Below are positions 7,577 through 16,030 of a DNA stretch of 32,755 bases, in pieces. The notes under the pieces were generated by a model. It made no database searches and was not told where the DNA came from. It saw nothing but the letters and a program-made list of their open reading frames with translations. Source of the stretch: an uncultured Prevotella sp. (GTDB lineage: Bacteria; Bacteroidota; Bacteroidia; Bacteroidales; Bacteroidaceae); the NCBI GenBank assembly GCA_902495455.1, contig CABUXJ010000027.1, positions 1 through 32,755 on the forward strand, written 5' to 3'. Each line of letters opens with the position of its first letter. Position 1 is the first letter of the stretch. A program made the position numbers and the translations under genes.

Positions 7577-8890
7577 ATGGCAAATTTAGTAGCAATAGTA
7601 GGACGGCCCAACGTGGGCAAGTCGACACTTTTCAATCGTTTGACAAAGTCGCGTCAGGCCATTGTCAGCGACGAAGCCGGCACCACGCGCGATCGCCAGT
7701 ACGGCAAATGCGAGTGGAACGGACGCGAGTTCTCCGTGGTGGACACCGGCGGATGGGTCGTCAACTCCGACGATATTTTCGAGGAAGAAATACGCAAGCA
7801 GGTCATCATAGCCACGGAAGAGGCCGACCTCGTGCTGTTCCTCGTTGACGTGACCAATGGCGTGACGGACTGGGACGAGGACGTGGCGATGATTCTCCGC
7901 CGCTCCAAGCTGCCCGTGATACTTGTCGCCAACAAGACGGACAACAACAGTCAGCAGTATTATGCCGCCGAGTTCTATTCGCTTGGACTGGGCGATCCCT
8001 ACTGCATCAGCGCCGCCACCGGAAGCGGAACGGGCGACCTGCTCGACCTCGTGGTCAGCAAGCTCAAGGCCGACAGCGGCGAGATGCTCGAAGACGGCAT
8101 ACCGCGCTTTGCCATCGTCGGCCGTCCGAACGTCGGAAAGAGCAGCATCATCAACGCCTTCATCGGCGAAGACCGCAACATCGTGACGGAGATTGCCGGC
8201 ACGACGCGCGACAGTATATACACACGTTATGACAAGTTCGGCTTCGACTTCTATCTTGTCGACACCGCCGGAATACGCCGCAAGAACAAGGTGACGGAAG
8301 ATCTGGAGTTCTACAGCGTGATGCGCTCCATACGCGCCATTGAGAACAGCGACGTCTGCGTGCTCATGATAGACGCTACACGAGGCATCGAGACACAGGA
8401 CATGAACATCTTCCAGCTCATCCAGAAGAACAACAAGTCGCTCGTCGTCGTGGTCAACAAGTGGGATCTCGTCGAGGACAAGACGCAGAAGGTCATCGAT
8501 ACCTTCGAGGCGGCAATCCGCAAACGCATGGCTCCATTCACCGACTTTCCCATCATCTTCGCCTCGGCCATGACCAAGCAGCGCATCTTCCGTGTGCTGG
8601 AGACAGCCAAGGATGTCTATCTCAACCGTAAGGCGAAAATCGGAACGTCAAAACTCAATGAAGTGATGCTTCCGCTTATTGAAGCATACCCGCCACCATC
8701 CATCAAAGGAAAGTACATAAAGATTAAGTATTGCACGCAGTTGCCAAACACGCAAATACCATCTTTCGTGTTCTATGCCAATCTGCCGCAGTATGTCAAG
8801 GAGCCTTACAAGCGTTTTCTTGAGAACAAGATGCGTGAGAACTGGACGCTGACGGGAACACCCATCAATATCTTCATACGTCAGAAGTGA
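7577..8890 (+). CDS. der: GTPase Der (EngA)
   Basis: A 437-residue double GTPase required for 50S ribosome assembly. Two G1 motifs are visible, GRPNVGKST (9-17) and GRPNVGKSS (about 181-189), each with its own DT(G/A)G-type switch and NKxD motif (NKTD, NKWD). The C-terminal KH-like domain ends in FIRQK. The length is normal. The stop codon shares its last base with the ATG of the next gene, suggesting translational coupling. Confidence 0.97.
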   Translation: MANLVAIVGRPNVGKSTLFNRLTKSRQAIVSDEAGTTRDRQYGKCEWNGREFSVVDTGGWVVNSDDIFEEEIRKQVIIATEEADLVLFLVDVTNGVTDWDEDVAMILRRSKLPVILVANKTDNNSQQYYAAEFYSLGLGDPYCISAATGSGTGDLLDLVVSKLKADSGEMLEDGIPRFAIVGRPNVGKSSIINAFIGEDRNIVTEIAGTTRDSIYTRYDKFGFDFYLVDTAGIRRKNKVTEDLEFYSVMRSIRAIENSDVCVLMIDATRGIETQDMNIFQLIQKNNKSLVVVVNKWDLVEDKTQKVIDTFEAAIRKRMAPFTDFPIIFASAMTKQRIFRVLETAKDVYLNRKAKIGTSKLNEVMLPLIEAYPPPSIKGKYIKIKYCTQLPNTQIPSFVFYANLPQYVKEPYKRFLENKMRENWTLTGTPINIFIRQK

Positions 8891-9282
8891 TGAAGACAGT
8901 ATTGTTGTCGTTCGTTGTCGTAGTGACGCTGATGCTCTCCTGCGGCAAGGAACCTTCGCGTGAGGAACTGGCCGGACAGGCAGCCAAAGCCTGTTACGAC
9001 CATCTCATTGCGGGACGTTATGATGAATTCGTCGCCGCTACGGCCGGAACCGACAGTCTGCCCGCGTCATATCGGGAGCAGTTGATTGTCAATGCACGCC
9101 AGTTTGCCGCCCTTCAGAAGTCTGATCACGGTGGTATCGGCAGCGTAGAGGTGCTTCGCGTGAAGACCGATTCGCTCTCCGGACAGACCAATGCTTTCCT
9201 CATGTTATGCTTTGCAGACAGTACAAAGGAAGAGATTGTCGTGCCGATGGTGGAGCATAACGGGCGTTGGATGATGCGTTAG
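8890..9282 (+). CDS. Small lipoprotein, NTF2-like (DUF4878-like)
   Basis: A 130-residue predicted lipoprotein. A hydrophobic signal (residues 1-17) ends at Cys18 in LMLSCGK, a relaxed Bacteroidota-type lipobox. The rest is one small domain with an NTF2-like look (AAKACYDHLIAGRYDEFVAAT, then EHNGRWMM at the end), as in DUF4878-type proteins; this family call is by resemblance. The start ATG overlaps the der stop codon (TGATG), so it is likely translated by coupling with der. Function unknown. Confidence 0.8.
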   Translation: MKTVLLSFVVVVTLMLSCGKEPSREELAGQAAKACYDHLIAGRYDEFVAATAGTDSLPASYREQLIVNARQFAALQKSDHGGIGSVEVLRVKTDSLSGQTNAFLMLCFADSTKEEIVVPMVEHNGRWMMR

Positions 9283-9362
9283 TTGTGTATGCGGTTTGTT
9301 AAAAAACGCAAACAAAAGAGCAATTAGGCCCTTGTTGATGCGTGATTGTGAATTTTAATGCG

Positions 9363-9370
9363 TACCTTTG
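9363..9370 (+). promoter_or_regulatory. -7 box for tRNA-Phe
   Basis: TACCTTTG fits the Bacteroidota -7 consensus and ends 22 bases before the tRNA. No well-spaced -33 element is clear. Confidence 0.65.
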
Positions 9371-9392
9371 CAACCGCAAAACAAAACAAGGA

Positions 9393-9465
9393 GGTGCCAT
9401 AGCTCAGTTGGTAGAGCAAAGGACTGAAAATCCTTGTGTCCCCGGTTCGATTCCTGGTGGCACCA
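9393..9465 (+). tRNA. tRNA-Phe (anticodon GAA)
   Basis: A 73-base cloverleaf. The acceptor stem is GGTGCCA with TGGCACC, the D stem GCTC with GAGC, and the anticodon stem AAGGA with TCCTT. The loop CTGAAAA gives anticodon GAA (9426-9428), and the T loop is TTCGATT. CCA is not encoded. The T stem (9441-9445 with 9453-9457) has a C-U mismatch at the central pair. Confidence 0.97.
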
Positions 9466-9482
9466 CTCCTCCTTTCATGAGC

Positions 9483-9511
9483 CCTGTTCGCGCAAGCGGC
9501 AGGTTTTTTTT
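9483..9511 (+). terminator. Terminator of the tRNA-Phe transcript
   Basis: A short stem (CCTG with CAGG, then CGC with GCG, one bulge) capped by a GCAA tetraloop is followed by eight T residues at 9504-9511. Confidence 0.8.
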
Positions 9512-9589
9512 GTTGCCTTTAAACAGGGGCGGTAGTAAATTTAAATCGTTGCAGTCGCTTATAGGTTACTATTATAACCCTGTGGCAAA

Positions 9590-11803
9590 TCATCTGAATC
9601 TCACGAGCTCCGAACCGCAGAGGCGGCTGTCTGCCGTGACAATTTGTATCGCATAGACTTGGCCGGGCGTTACCGGCAGGCTTATTTCCACTTCTTTTTC
9701 GTTTACGTCCAACCGACACTCGGCCGCGAGAGTGCCGCCGATGCCGTATGCCCGCAGCGTGACCGGACTGTCAGGGACAGTCCCGAAGCATACGCGAAGG
9801 CGGTTGCGGCCTGCCGGCGTGATGCTGACAGCCTGCGGATGGTGTGTCGACAAGCCCTTGATGGAGCTGATGCCGAGCACGTCCAGCAGTCCTCGGTAGA
9901 CGTCTATCTCACCATATCCCCACTCATTGTTCGGTACAGGTGACGTGTCGTCCAACCGCCGCGCCGTTCTGCTGATGATGTCCATGACCTCTTGCGGTGT
10001 CAGTGTCGGGCAGGCTTCGAGCCACATAGCCACCGCACCGCCCACGATGGGCGATGCCATCGACGTCCCGGAGCATGCCGCCCACGGATATGACCGGCCT
10101 CCGAAGTCCGACCGACTGACGACAAAATCCGCATCCCACGTATCCTGATGTCCCTCCAGCCAGTAGGGGCTGAACGACGAAATGACATTGGTGCCCGGTG
10201 CCATTACGTCGGGTTTGATTCGTCCGTCATACGTCGGGCCGACGGACGAATATAGGGATTTATCCCCTTTGTCATTGATGTCATAAACGTGTTGCGTCTC
10301 GCCGCGGTCGTTGACAATCTCGAGCCTGTGGCATGTCGCGCCGACACAGATCACGGACGGGGCGCTCGACGGCGAATTGATGTTGTGGGAGCTGACAGCA
10401 TCACGGAGTCTGCCGCTCTCGTTGTCTATCGCATAAAACTGTCCGGTCATGAGAAACAGTTCCGCTTCCGCCTCGCCGACCAGTTCGACGCTGCACTGCA
10501 TATTGTCAAACATCGTCGGAAATCCCTTCCACGAAAAGTCGCAGACCGTCTCCGTCGCGTCGTAACAGGATGTATAAGCCACCATGTCAACCTTTGCCGC
10601 CACACCGCCCAGTGTGACCATGTCCGTCCGTTCGCCGTTTTCACAAGCCGCGATGTCGCCCAACCGGAATGTCACGGTGTCCCGCCGCCCGTCTTTTGAC
10701 GCCACGACGCGCACCTTGGTGTCCTCCCGCCCTTTCACGGTGAAGAACACACTGTTGTCCGCCGTGTTCACCGACATCAGTCCCGATCCCGCCGTCGGCT
10801 GCCCCGCCGGTTTACCGATGTAGGTCCGGATGAGCCCGTTGTTGCCCGCCGACGAAACGATGATGCGCCCCGGGCCGGTCATACGCCCGAGCAAGTCGTA
10901 GAACAGCCGGTCGTCACCGCGAAAATCCTGCTGCGAGCCCTCGCTGAACGAGATCACGCAGGGCTGCCCCTGCGCCGCGGCATAGTCGAAGATGTACTGA
11001 AATCCGAGCGCATCGGTAGCGTATGTGTATTTATACAGGTCCTCGTCAGCGATGAACACCTTGTCGTCCGTGACCGCATTGCTCACCAGACAGATGTCAC
11101 TCTCGTAGGCGATGCCGCGATAAGGACTGTCATATCCGCCGCCGGCTGCAGTGCCTAATGTGTGTGTCCCGTGCGTCTGGCGCAGTCCGTCTCGACTGTG
11201 GGCATACTCCAACAGCCGTTCCCGACCGACATATTCCGCCCCGACATACATCCCGCTGCCCACGGTGTCGGCCGACAGCTGGTCCCAAAGCCGACTGATG
11301 CGGTAGTCCGTGCCCGACGCATCATAGAAGTTCGGATGCGTCAGGTCAAATCCGACGTCCATTATACCCATCACGACGCCCCGGCCTGTGTATGCCTGCG
11401 GCAGTCCGAGACCTTCATACGCCGGTGTCGCCCTCACCACCTCTGGCGAACGGTCCATCAGCGCCGTGTGGCTGCGTCCTGCCTCGATGCGCGTCACGTT
11501 GTCGCTGAGCGACAGTCCGCGCAGCCTTTCCAACGGGATGGAAACAATCCTGATGTCCCCATAATCGCCCAGCGTGCGGCATCCGTGCGCCGCGAGCGTC
11601 GAGTCGGCATCTCCCGTGAGGCGTACCAATGCGCATAGTTCCCGACCGCGTTTCGCGCCGATGTTCTGTTTTTCGTCCTGCTTTTGCTGCATGGCTATGC
11701 TGCGGACAAACGCCGACATCTTCGCGTAGTCCACGCCGTCGGCCCACGCCTCACCGCCAAGGATGAGGAAAAGGGATAATAGTATTATTGAGAATCGTTT
11801 CAT
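9590..11803 (-). CDS. Secreted subtilisin-like serine protease (S8)
   Basis: A 737-residue protease with signal peptide MKRFSIILLSLFLILGGEAWA. The complete S8 triad is present: Asp149 (GIMDVGFD), His211 (HGTHTLG) and Ser581 (GTSMASP); the oxyanion Asn is in SSAGN at 321. A long insert of about 240 residues between the oxyanion and serine segments probably forms an extra beta domain. The last 85 residues form a beta-rich tail ending GQVYAIQIVTADSRLCG, resembling a type IX secretion sorting domain but not decisive. The ATG at 11803 is chosen because it opens the signal peptide and lies 38 bases after a -7 box; the frame's upstream extension crosses the promoter. Confidence 0.92.
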   Translation of the reverse strand: MKRFSIILLSLFLILGGEAWADGVDYAKMSAFVRSIAMQQKQDEKQNIGAKRGRELCALVRLTGDADSTLAAHGCRTLGDYGDIRIVSIPLERLRGLSLSDNVTRIEAGRSHTALMDRSPEVVRATPAYEGLGLPQAYTGRGVVMGIMDVGFDLTHPNFYDASGTDYRISRLWDQLSADTVGSGMYVGAEYVGRERLLEYAHSRDGLRQTHGTHTLGTAAGGGYDSPYRGIAYESDICLVSNAVTDDKVFIADEDLYKYTYATDALGFQYIFDYAAAQGQPCVISFSEGSQQDFRGDDRLFYDLLGRMTGPGRIIVSSAGNNGLIRTYIGKPAGQPTAGSGLMSVNTADNSVFFTVKGREDTKVRVVASKDGRRDTVTFRLGDIAACENGERTDMVTLGGVAAKVDMVAYTSCYDATETVCDFSWKGFPTMFDNMQCSVELVGEAEAELFLMTGQFYAIDNESGRLRDAVSSHNINSPSSAPSVICVGATCHRLEIVNDRGETQHVYDINDKGDKSLYSSVGPTYDGRIKPDVMAPGTNVISSFSPYWLEGHQDTWDADFVVSRSDFGGRSYPWAACSGTSMASPIVGGAVAMWLEACPTLTPQEVMDIISRTARRLDDTSPVPNNEWGYGEIDVYRGLLDVLGISSIKGLSTHHPQAVSITPAGRNRLRVCFGTVPDSPVTLRAYGIGGTLAAECRLDVNEKEVEISLPVTPGQVYAIQIVTADSRLCGSELVRFR

Positions 11804-11841
11804 GTCAATATCGTTTAGCAAATGGAGCGTTTTTATTTCGA

Positions 11842-11849
11842 CAAAGATA
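11842..11849 (-). promoter_or_regulatory. -7 box for the S8 protease gene
   Basis: Read on the minus strand the sequence is TATCTTTG, 38 bases before the ATG at 11803. No good -33 element is seen. Confidence 0.7.
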
Positions 11850-12085
11850 TATAAAAAAGATGACTTGCGCATCATGCGGATAAACAAAATTAGGCTGCTC
11901 ATGCGAGTAATTGTTAAATTCGGAATATTTCTTACAAACGCCTTCCAATTTAACACGAATTTTCCACCAAGTCCTCCCTCGGTTCCAAATATGCGAGTTT
12001 TGCGCGTGCATCTTTTTCTTTCTGACGGTCAGTGCGTTACGATAAAAATTACAAAAGTGTGCAACATTTTCGCCGGTTTTCTCGT

Positions 12086-12192
12086 GCCGTAAGGGCCTTA
12101 CGGCAATGCAACGAGGGTCCCGTTGCATCACGGCGGCGGCGCCGTTGCACGACAACGGCGTGCTTATTGCAGACCAACGAGGCCCTTACGGC
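12086..12192. repeat. GC-rich palindromic element, family iii, copy 2
   Basis: GCCGTAAGGGCCT (12086-12098) is inverted at 12180-12192, enclosing smaller GC hairpins such as GCAACGAGGGTCCCGTTGC. It lies in the 603-base gap between two divergent genes (11804-12406), which otherwise contains only their promoters and AT-rich sequence. Confidence 0.8.
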
Positions 12193-12365
12193 TCGGCGGC
12201 CGACAAAATTTTGTAGGACGAAACCAACTTTTTGGCCGGATTACAACGTTTTTAGACAATTTTTCGCGCGTTGCGAAATGTTAATTTTAACAATCATTTT
12301 CTGACAAAATTGCATCCAATTGTAGGGTCCGACCTGTCGCGACCATACTTTGAAGTCCGTATTGG

Positions 12366-12396
12366 TTGTTCATTTCAAAAAGAATTGTTATCTTTG
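12366..12396 (+). promoter_or_regulatory. Bacteroidota promoter for the winged-helix regulator
   Basis: TTG at 12366-12368, a 20-base spacer, then TATCTTTG at 12389-12396. The ATG lies only 10 bases after the -7 box, implying an almost leaderless transcript. Confidence 0.8.
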
Positions 12397-12406
12397 CCAC
12401 ATCATT

Positions 12407-13306
12407 ATGGGACACTACGCATCTGTTATCATATTTGCCCTTCTGACCCTGTCGTCGGGCATAGCCAGCATCGGGAGCTATCGGGCGACCGAAACTCGGA
12501 TTGTGGACGACCTCAACCGCGCTCTTCAGCTCACTCTCAATGAGAAGCACGGATCGTGGCTCACGACCGACACTATCAGCGTCTGCCGGCAACTCCGGCA
12601 AACGATGGGTCGTCCTACCGAACTGCTTTGTGCCGCCGACGCCACGTTCGGCAGCCATCTGACCATTCCCGGACTGAACGAACTGGTCGAGGTGCGGATG
12701 AGCGTGATAGCCGAAGGCGACCGGACGGCTGTCGGTCGGACGGACGGGTCGGTCGGAGTGTTGTGCAGTGACACCGTCGTATGGCGTTCGGAAGACCTGG
12801 ACGCCAGCGTTGCCCTGCGCGGCTATGCCCGTTGTTCGGCTGCGACCGTGTTCGGCATGTCCGACCAGCGACTGCCGTCGGCGCTACTGATTGCGGCCAT
12901 GCTTTGGGCCGTCGGGTCGGTGTACTATATGCGCCGCAACAGAGTTGGTCTTGTGACTGTGGTGTCGGACGCCTGTCCCGATGGGGCGGGGGTGAGCTTG
13001 CCGGCATTTGACTACGGCGGATTGGCCATGTCTGCCGACGGTGAGATATTCCGCGACGCCGATGGCCGTAGCGTCCCGCTGACTCCAATGCAGCACCGGC
13101 TGATGCAGATGTTCTTTCGGGCCGAGGGGCATCGGTTGGCGAAGACGGCCATCTGCGACGAGTTGTGGCCCAAAAAGGAGGACGCCAGCGAGACACTCTA
13201 TGCTCTCGTGAAGCGTCTCAAGCCTGTTCTTGAGGCCCGCAGCCGACTGCGGATAGAGTCCGACCGCGGACGGGCCTACATCTTGGCAGAAAACGAAGAG
13301 GCCTGA
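12407..13306 (+). CDS. Membrane-anchored winged-helix transcription regulator
   Basis: A 299-residue protein with hydrophobic segments at about 6-24 and 157-175. The region between (25-156) is predicted periplasmic. After a short linker, residues 222-293 form an OmpR/PhoB-type winged helix (PLTPMQHRLMQMF, then DELWPKKEDASETLYALVKRLKP and the C-terminal wing RIESDRGRAYIL). There is no receiver domain. The order, sensor first and DNA-binding domain last, is the reverse of ToxR and CadC. The start at 12407 follows the promoter; upstream in-frame codons overlap the -7 box. It precedes an outer-membrane receptor gene and a set of 11-bp repeats it could bind. Signal unknown. Confidence 0.82.
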   Translation: MGHYASVIIFALLTLSSGIASIGSYRATETRIVDDLNRALQLTLNEKHGSWLTTDTISVCRQLRQTMGRPTELLCAADATFGSHLTIPGLNELVEVRMSVIAEGDRTAVGRTDGSVGVLCSDTVVWRSEDLDASVALRGYARCSAATVFGMSDQRLPSALLIAAMLWAVGSVYYMRRNRVGLVTVVSDACPDGAGVSLPAFDYGGLAMSADGEIFRDADGRSVPLTPMQHRLMQMFFRAEGHRLAKTAICDELWPKKEDASETLYALVKRLKPVLEARSRLRIESDRGRAYILAENEEA

Positions 13307-13325
13307 CTGTCAGGGTGATAGGCGG

Positions 13326-13358
13326 CTGTCAGACAATTGTCAGACAGATGTCAGGAAG
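13326..13358 (+). promoter_or_regulatory. Pho-box-like operator: three 11-bp direct repeats
   Basis: TGTCAG occurs at 13327, 13338 and 13349, exactly 11 bp apart, and once more at 13308. The units are CTGTCAGACAA, TTGTCAGACAG and ATGTCAGGAAG. The spacing of one helical turn and the TGTCA core resemble the sites bound by tandem PhoB/OmpR-family winged helices. The array ends about 30 bases before the receptor's -7 box. Confidence 0.65.
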
Positions 13359-13387
13359 AATGAGAGGATGAAACACACACATTGACG

Positions 13388-13395
13388 TATCTTTG
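13388..13395 (+). promoter_or_regulatory. -7 box for the outer-membrane receptor gene
   Basis: TATCTTTG lies 220 bases before the ATG at 13616. No -33 match is evident, consistent with an activator-dependent promoter. The leader would contain hairpin element B. Confidence 0.65.
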
Positions 13396-13467
13396 CATGC
13401 GGTTGGCAGCAACCGGGCGAAATGCGTATGACATGGAGGTTGTACCCAAAAGCAAATGCAGCACACG

Positions 13468-13554
13468 GTAGGGACATATTCTTGTATTTGTCCGCCTGTA
13501 ATGTGTTTGTATTTAACGATTATTTGGCGGACAGATACAAGAATATGTCCCTAC
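13468..13554. mobile_element. MITE-like hairpin element, family i, copy B
   Basis: An 87-bp element with 29-bp inverted repeats (13468-13496 and 13526-13554), one mismatch, and GTAGGGACATATTCTTGT termini. It lies between the -7 box and the receptor start, so it would be transcribed into the 5' leader. The 309 bases between the two genes hold the operator, promoter and this element, and no gene. Confidence 0.88.
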
Positions 13555-13615
13555 AATCTCCATCATCGCATTGATTCTCCTGCTTGCCACCATATAAAAA
13601 CAATCATGCAAAGAT

Positions 13616-15763
13616 ATGAAGACAGACAAAATTTTATTCACCATGTTGCTCCTTGCCTCTGCCGTAACGTCATCGGCGCAGGAGCCTGTGACGGACGTTC
13701 AGCCAAAGCAAAAGACCCAATCGGAGGGCGTTCAACAGAAGCAAGAGCACCAATCGGAGGAACAGTCCCCAACTGACGGTGTTCAGTTGAAAGAAGTGAC
13801 GGTCGAAGGAGCGCGTGTGGTCCGCAGGGCCGACGGACAGGTCATCTATCCCACCGACGCCATGCGCTCGGCGGCCACGTCGGGCTATTCGCTTCTGCGC
13901 GCCATCGCCCTGCCCGGTCTGCGGGTGGACGAAACGGCGCGTTCGGTCACGTCGCTGGACAATCGCGGGAGTGTCCAGATACGTATCAACGGCATCATTG
14001 CCGGTCAGGACGAGCTGCTCGCGCTCGACTGTCGGGCTGTCCGGCGCATCGAGTACACCGACCGTCCGGGACTGAGATATGGCGATGGCGTGGCCCATGT
14101 CGTCAATATCATCGTGCAGCGCGCCACGGGCGGCTATACCTTGGGGACCAACCTGACCGACTGTCTCACCTCGGCCCGCGGCGACAACAGTGTTTTCGCA
14201 CGCATGAACCGCGGCAAGAGCCAGTGGGAAGCCAACTACGGCATGGGATATACCGTCAATGCCGGTGTCCTCTCCTCCAACGTGGCGCGCTACACACTGC
14301 CGGACGGCAGCCAACGGACGCTGACCGAGGAGACGGAGAGCAGCGCGATGAGGCGGTTGGGACATCGCGGCGGTCTGACATACAGCCGTGTGGACTCGGG
14401 CCGTAATGTCCTGCAGGTGAGGATGACGGGTGACATTACGCGCGAACCATACCACCGGCGTGTCTTCAGCATGGCGCTCGACGACAGCCGGTATGTCAAG
14501 GAAAGCGACAGCCGCGACCGATCGTGGTCGGCCGCGACGGACGTCTACTGGCAGATGGAGGCGGGGCGGCATCAGACGTTGACGGCCAATGTCGTGACGA
14601 CAACCATCGGGACGGACTATGCCTATGAGGATAATGACGGCGGGTGCTATGCCTACGCGGTCGACGGCAGGACATGGTCGGTGGCGGGCGAGGCGATATA
14701 TGAAAATCGGTTGAAGCCGTTCACGGTGACGGCCGGCATGCAGTGGCAGACCAAACACACGGACAACAGATACCGCGGTGACGCCGCGGCCGACGCGACA
14801 GGCCGCCAGCACTCGGCATACGTCTTCGGCCAGCTCGCCGGCAGACTCGGACCGTTGGACTATACGGCCGGAGTGGGGTTGAGCCGGGTCGGCTTCCGCC
14901 GTCCGCCATATTCCGCCACGTTCGTGATGTGGCGCCCGAAGATGTCGTTGGCTTATCTACTTTGTGACGGTTTGCGGCTGTCCTACGAGTTTGAACTCTC
15001 GCAACATGCCTCCGGCATAGCCAACACCAACGGTGTCACGCTGCGCCGCAATCTGCTGGAGATGGAGCGGGGCAACCCCGGATTGCGGCCCAATCGGGTG
15101 ACGGAACAGACCGCGAGACTGGTCTATTCGGACCGGCGGGTAGTGGCTCAGGCGATGGTCTACTATAAACAGAACCATAGGCCGAACCTTGCGGCATACG
15201 ATCGGGAAACGGATGAGGCCGGCAACACATTATTTATATATACGCAGCGTAATCAGCCGGGTTGCGACTTGCTGATGACCCAGCTCTACGCCAACTGGCA
15301 GATAGTTCCGAAACGGCTCGAGGTGATGGGCTACGGCGGACTGTTCCGCTGCTTCAACTACGGCGACGACTACCGCCATTTCCACACGGCCTTCAACGGC
15401 GGCTGCTCGCTCACGGCGTGGCTCGGGGCGTGGACACTGGCGGCGTCGGCCGACAACGGTTTCGGCTGGATGGAAGGGGAGCACCGCGGCCGTCAGGGGG
15501 CTATGACAGAACTGTCGGTAGGCTATCGTACGGGTGCGCTGCACGTCAGTCTCAGTTGGCAACAACCGCTGATGACAAACGTTAAAGACTATCATGGAGA
15601 AGTGGTGAGCAGATATGTGAAGAAAGACATGAGCACGTGGTCGCGCAACGACGCCAACCGTGTGAGCCTCACCGTGGCCTATACGTTCAGCCACGGACGC
15701 CGTTATCACGACATCAGCCGGACGATGGAGAACAAGGATAGGGATGCGGGAGTGATGAAGTGA
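13616..15763 (+). CDS. Outer-membrane TonB-dependent-receptor-like beta-barrel protein
   Basis: A 715-residue protein with signal peptide MKTDKILFTMLLLASAVTSSA. A Gln/Glu/Lys-rich spacer (23-55) leads to a plug-like domain (about 58-175: LKEVTVEGARVV, then RGSVQIRINGIIAG and AVRRIEYTDRPG). A long barrel of alternating aromatic strands follows, ending in VSLTVAYTF plus a 24-residue polar tail. It lacks the N-terminal carboxypeptidase-like domain of SusC proteins and has no SusD partner, so it belongs to the simpler outer-membrane beta-barrel receptor group. The substrate is unknown. The upstream regulator and 11-bp repeats suggest its expression is controlled in response to an envelope signal. 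Confidence 0.85.
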   Translation: MKTDKILFTMLLLASAVTSSAQEPVTDVQPKQKTQSEGVQQKQEHQSEEQSPTDGVQLKEVTVEGARVVRRADGQVIYPTDAMRSAATSGYSLLRAIALPGLRVDETARSVTSLDNRGSVQIRINGIIAGQDELLALDCRAVRRIEYTDRPGLRYGDGVAHVVNIIVQRATGGYTLGTNLTDCLTSARGDNSVFARMNRGKSQWEANYGMGYTVNAGVLSSNVARYTLPDGSQRTLTEETESSAMRRLGHRGGLTYSRVDSGRNVLQVRMTGDITREPYHRRVFSMALDDSRYVKESDSRDRSWSAATDVYWQMEAGRHQTLTANVVTTTIGTDYAYEDNDGGCYAYAVDGRTWSVAGEAIYENRLKPFTVTAGMQWQTKHTDNRYRGDAAADATGRQHSAYVFGQLAGRLGPLDYTAGVGLSRVGFRRPPYSATFVMWRPKMSLAYLLCDGLRLSYEFELSQHASGIANTNGVTLRRNLLEMERGNPGLRPNRVTEQTARLVYSDRRVVAQAMVYYKQNHRPNLAAYDRETDEAGNTLFIYTQRNQPGCDLLMTQLYANWQIVPKRLEVMGYGGLFRCFNYGDDYRHFHTAFNGGCSLTAWLGAWTLAASADNGFGWMEGEHRGRQGAMTELSVGYRTGALHVSLSWQQPLMTNVKDYHGEVVSRYVKKDMSTWSRNDANRVSLTVAYTFSHGRRYHDISRTMENKDRDAGVMK

Positions 15764-15800
15764 GGGTGAAGCCCCTGGCTGACGGCCCCACCCCGGGAAA

Positions 15801-15831
15801 GCCCCACCCCGGCCCTCCCCAAGGGGAGGGT
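15801..15831 (+). repeat. GC-rich repeat, family ii, copy 2
   Basis: The block GCCCCACCCCGG plus the CCCTCCCCAAGGGGAGGG palindrome begins 37 bases after the receptor stop. A truncated GCCCCACCCCGGG copy precedes it at 15785. It faces copy 3 in inverted orientation around hairpin element C. Confidence 0.85.
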
Positions 15832-15861
15832 GAAGCCGTTGATGAAGGGAATAGAGAGTAC

Positions 15862-15961
15862 ATAAAAGTAGGGACATATTCTTGTATTTGTCCGTCCGGC
15901 ATGTACCGTATTGTTAATACGTTGCATGCGGACAAATACAAGAATATGTCCCTACTTTTAT
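15862..15961. mobile_element. MITE-like hairpin element, family i, copy C
   Basis: The 88-bp element at 15868-15955 has 27-bp perfect terminal repeats, and the pairing extends six bases further on each side (15862-15961). The loop contains further inverted sequence (CGTAT with ATACG), so nearly all of it can fold into one hairpin. It lies between the convergent receptor and lptB genes. Confidence 0.88.
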
Positions 15962-15977
15962 TACCGAGTCGATGTGC

Positions 15978-16021
15978 CACCTCGTAGGCACCCTCCCCTT
16001 GGGGAGGGCCGGGGTGGGGCC
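15978..16021 (-). repeat. GC-rich repeat, family ii, copy 3 (inverted)
   Basis: The family ii block in reverse orientation, including the CACCTCG end also seen at 25750. It stops ten bases from the 3' end of lptB and is symmetric with copy 2 about element C. Confidence 0.85.
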
Positions 16022-16030
16022 TTGTGTCTT

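Noticed and set aside
11804..11956. N-terminal extension of the S8 protease to 11956
   Set aside because: The extension would start with TTG, crosses the -7 box at 11842-11849, and hides the signal peptide.
13670..14812. Long minus-strand open frame opposite the receptor gene
   Set aside because: It is an antisense shadow of the high-GC receptor coding region; it has no promoter, no recognisable domain, and His/Arg-rich composition typical of such shadows. Similar antisense frames opposite sppA, hflX and the M16 gene were rejected for the same reason.
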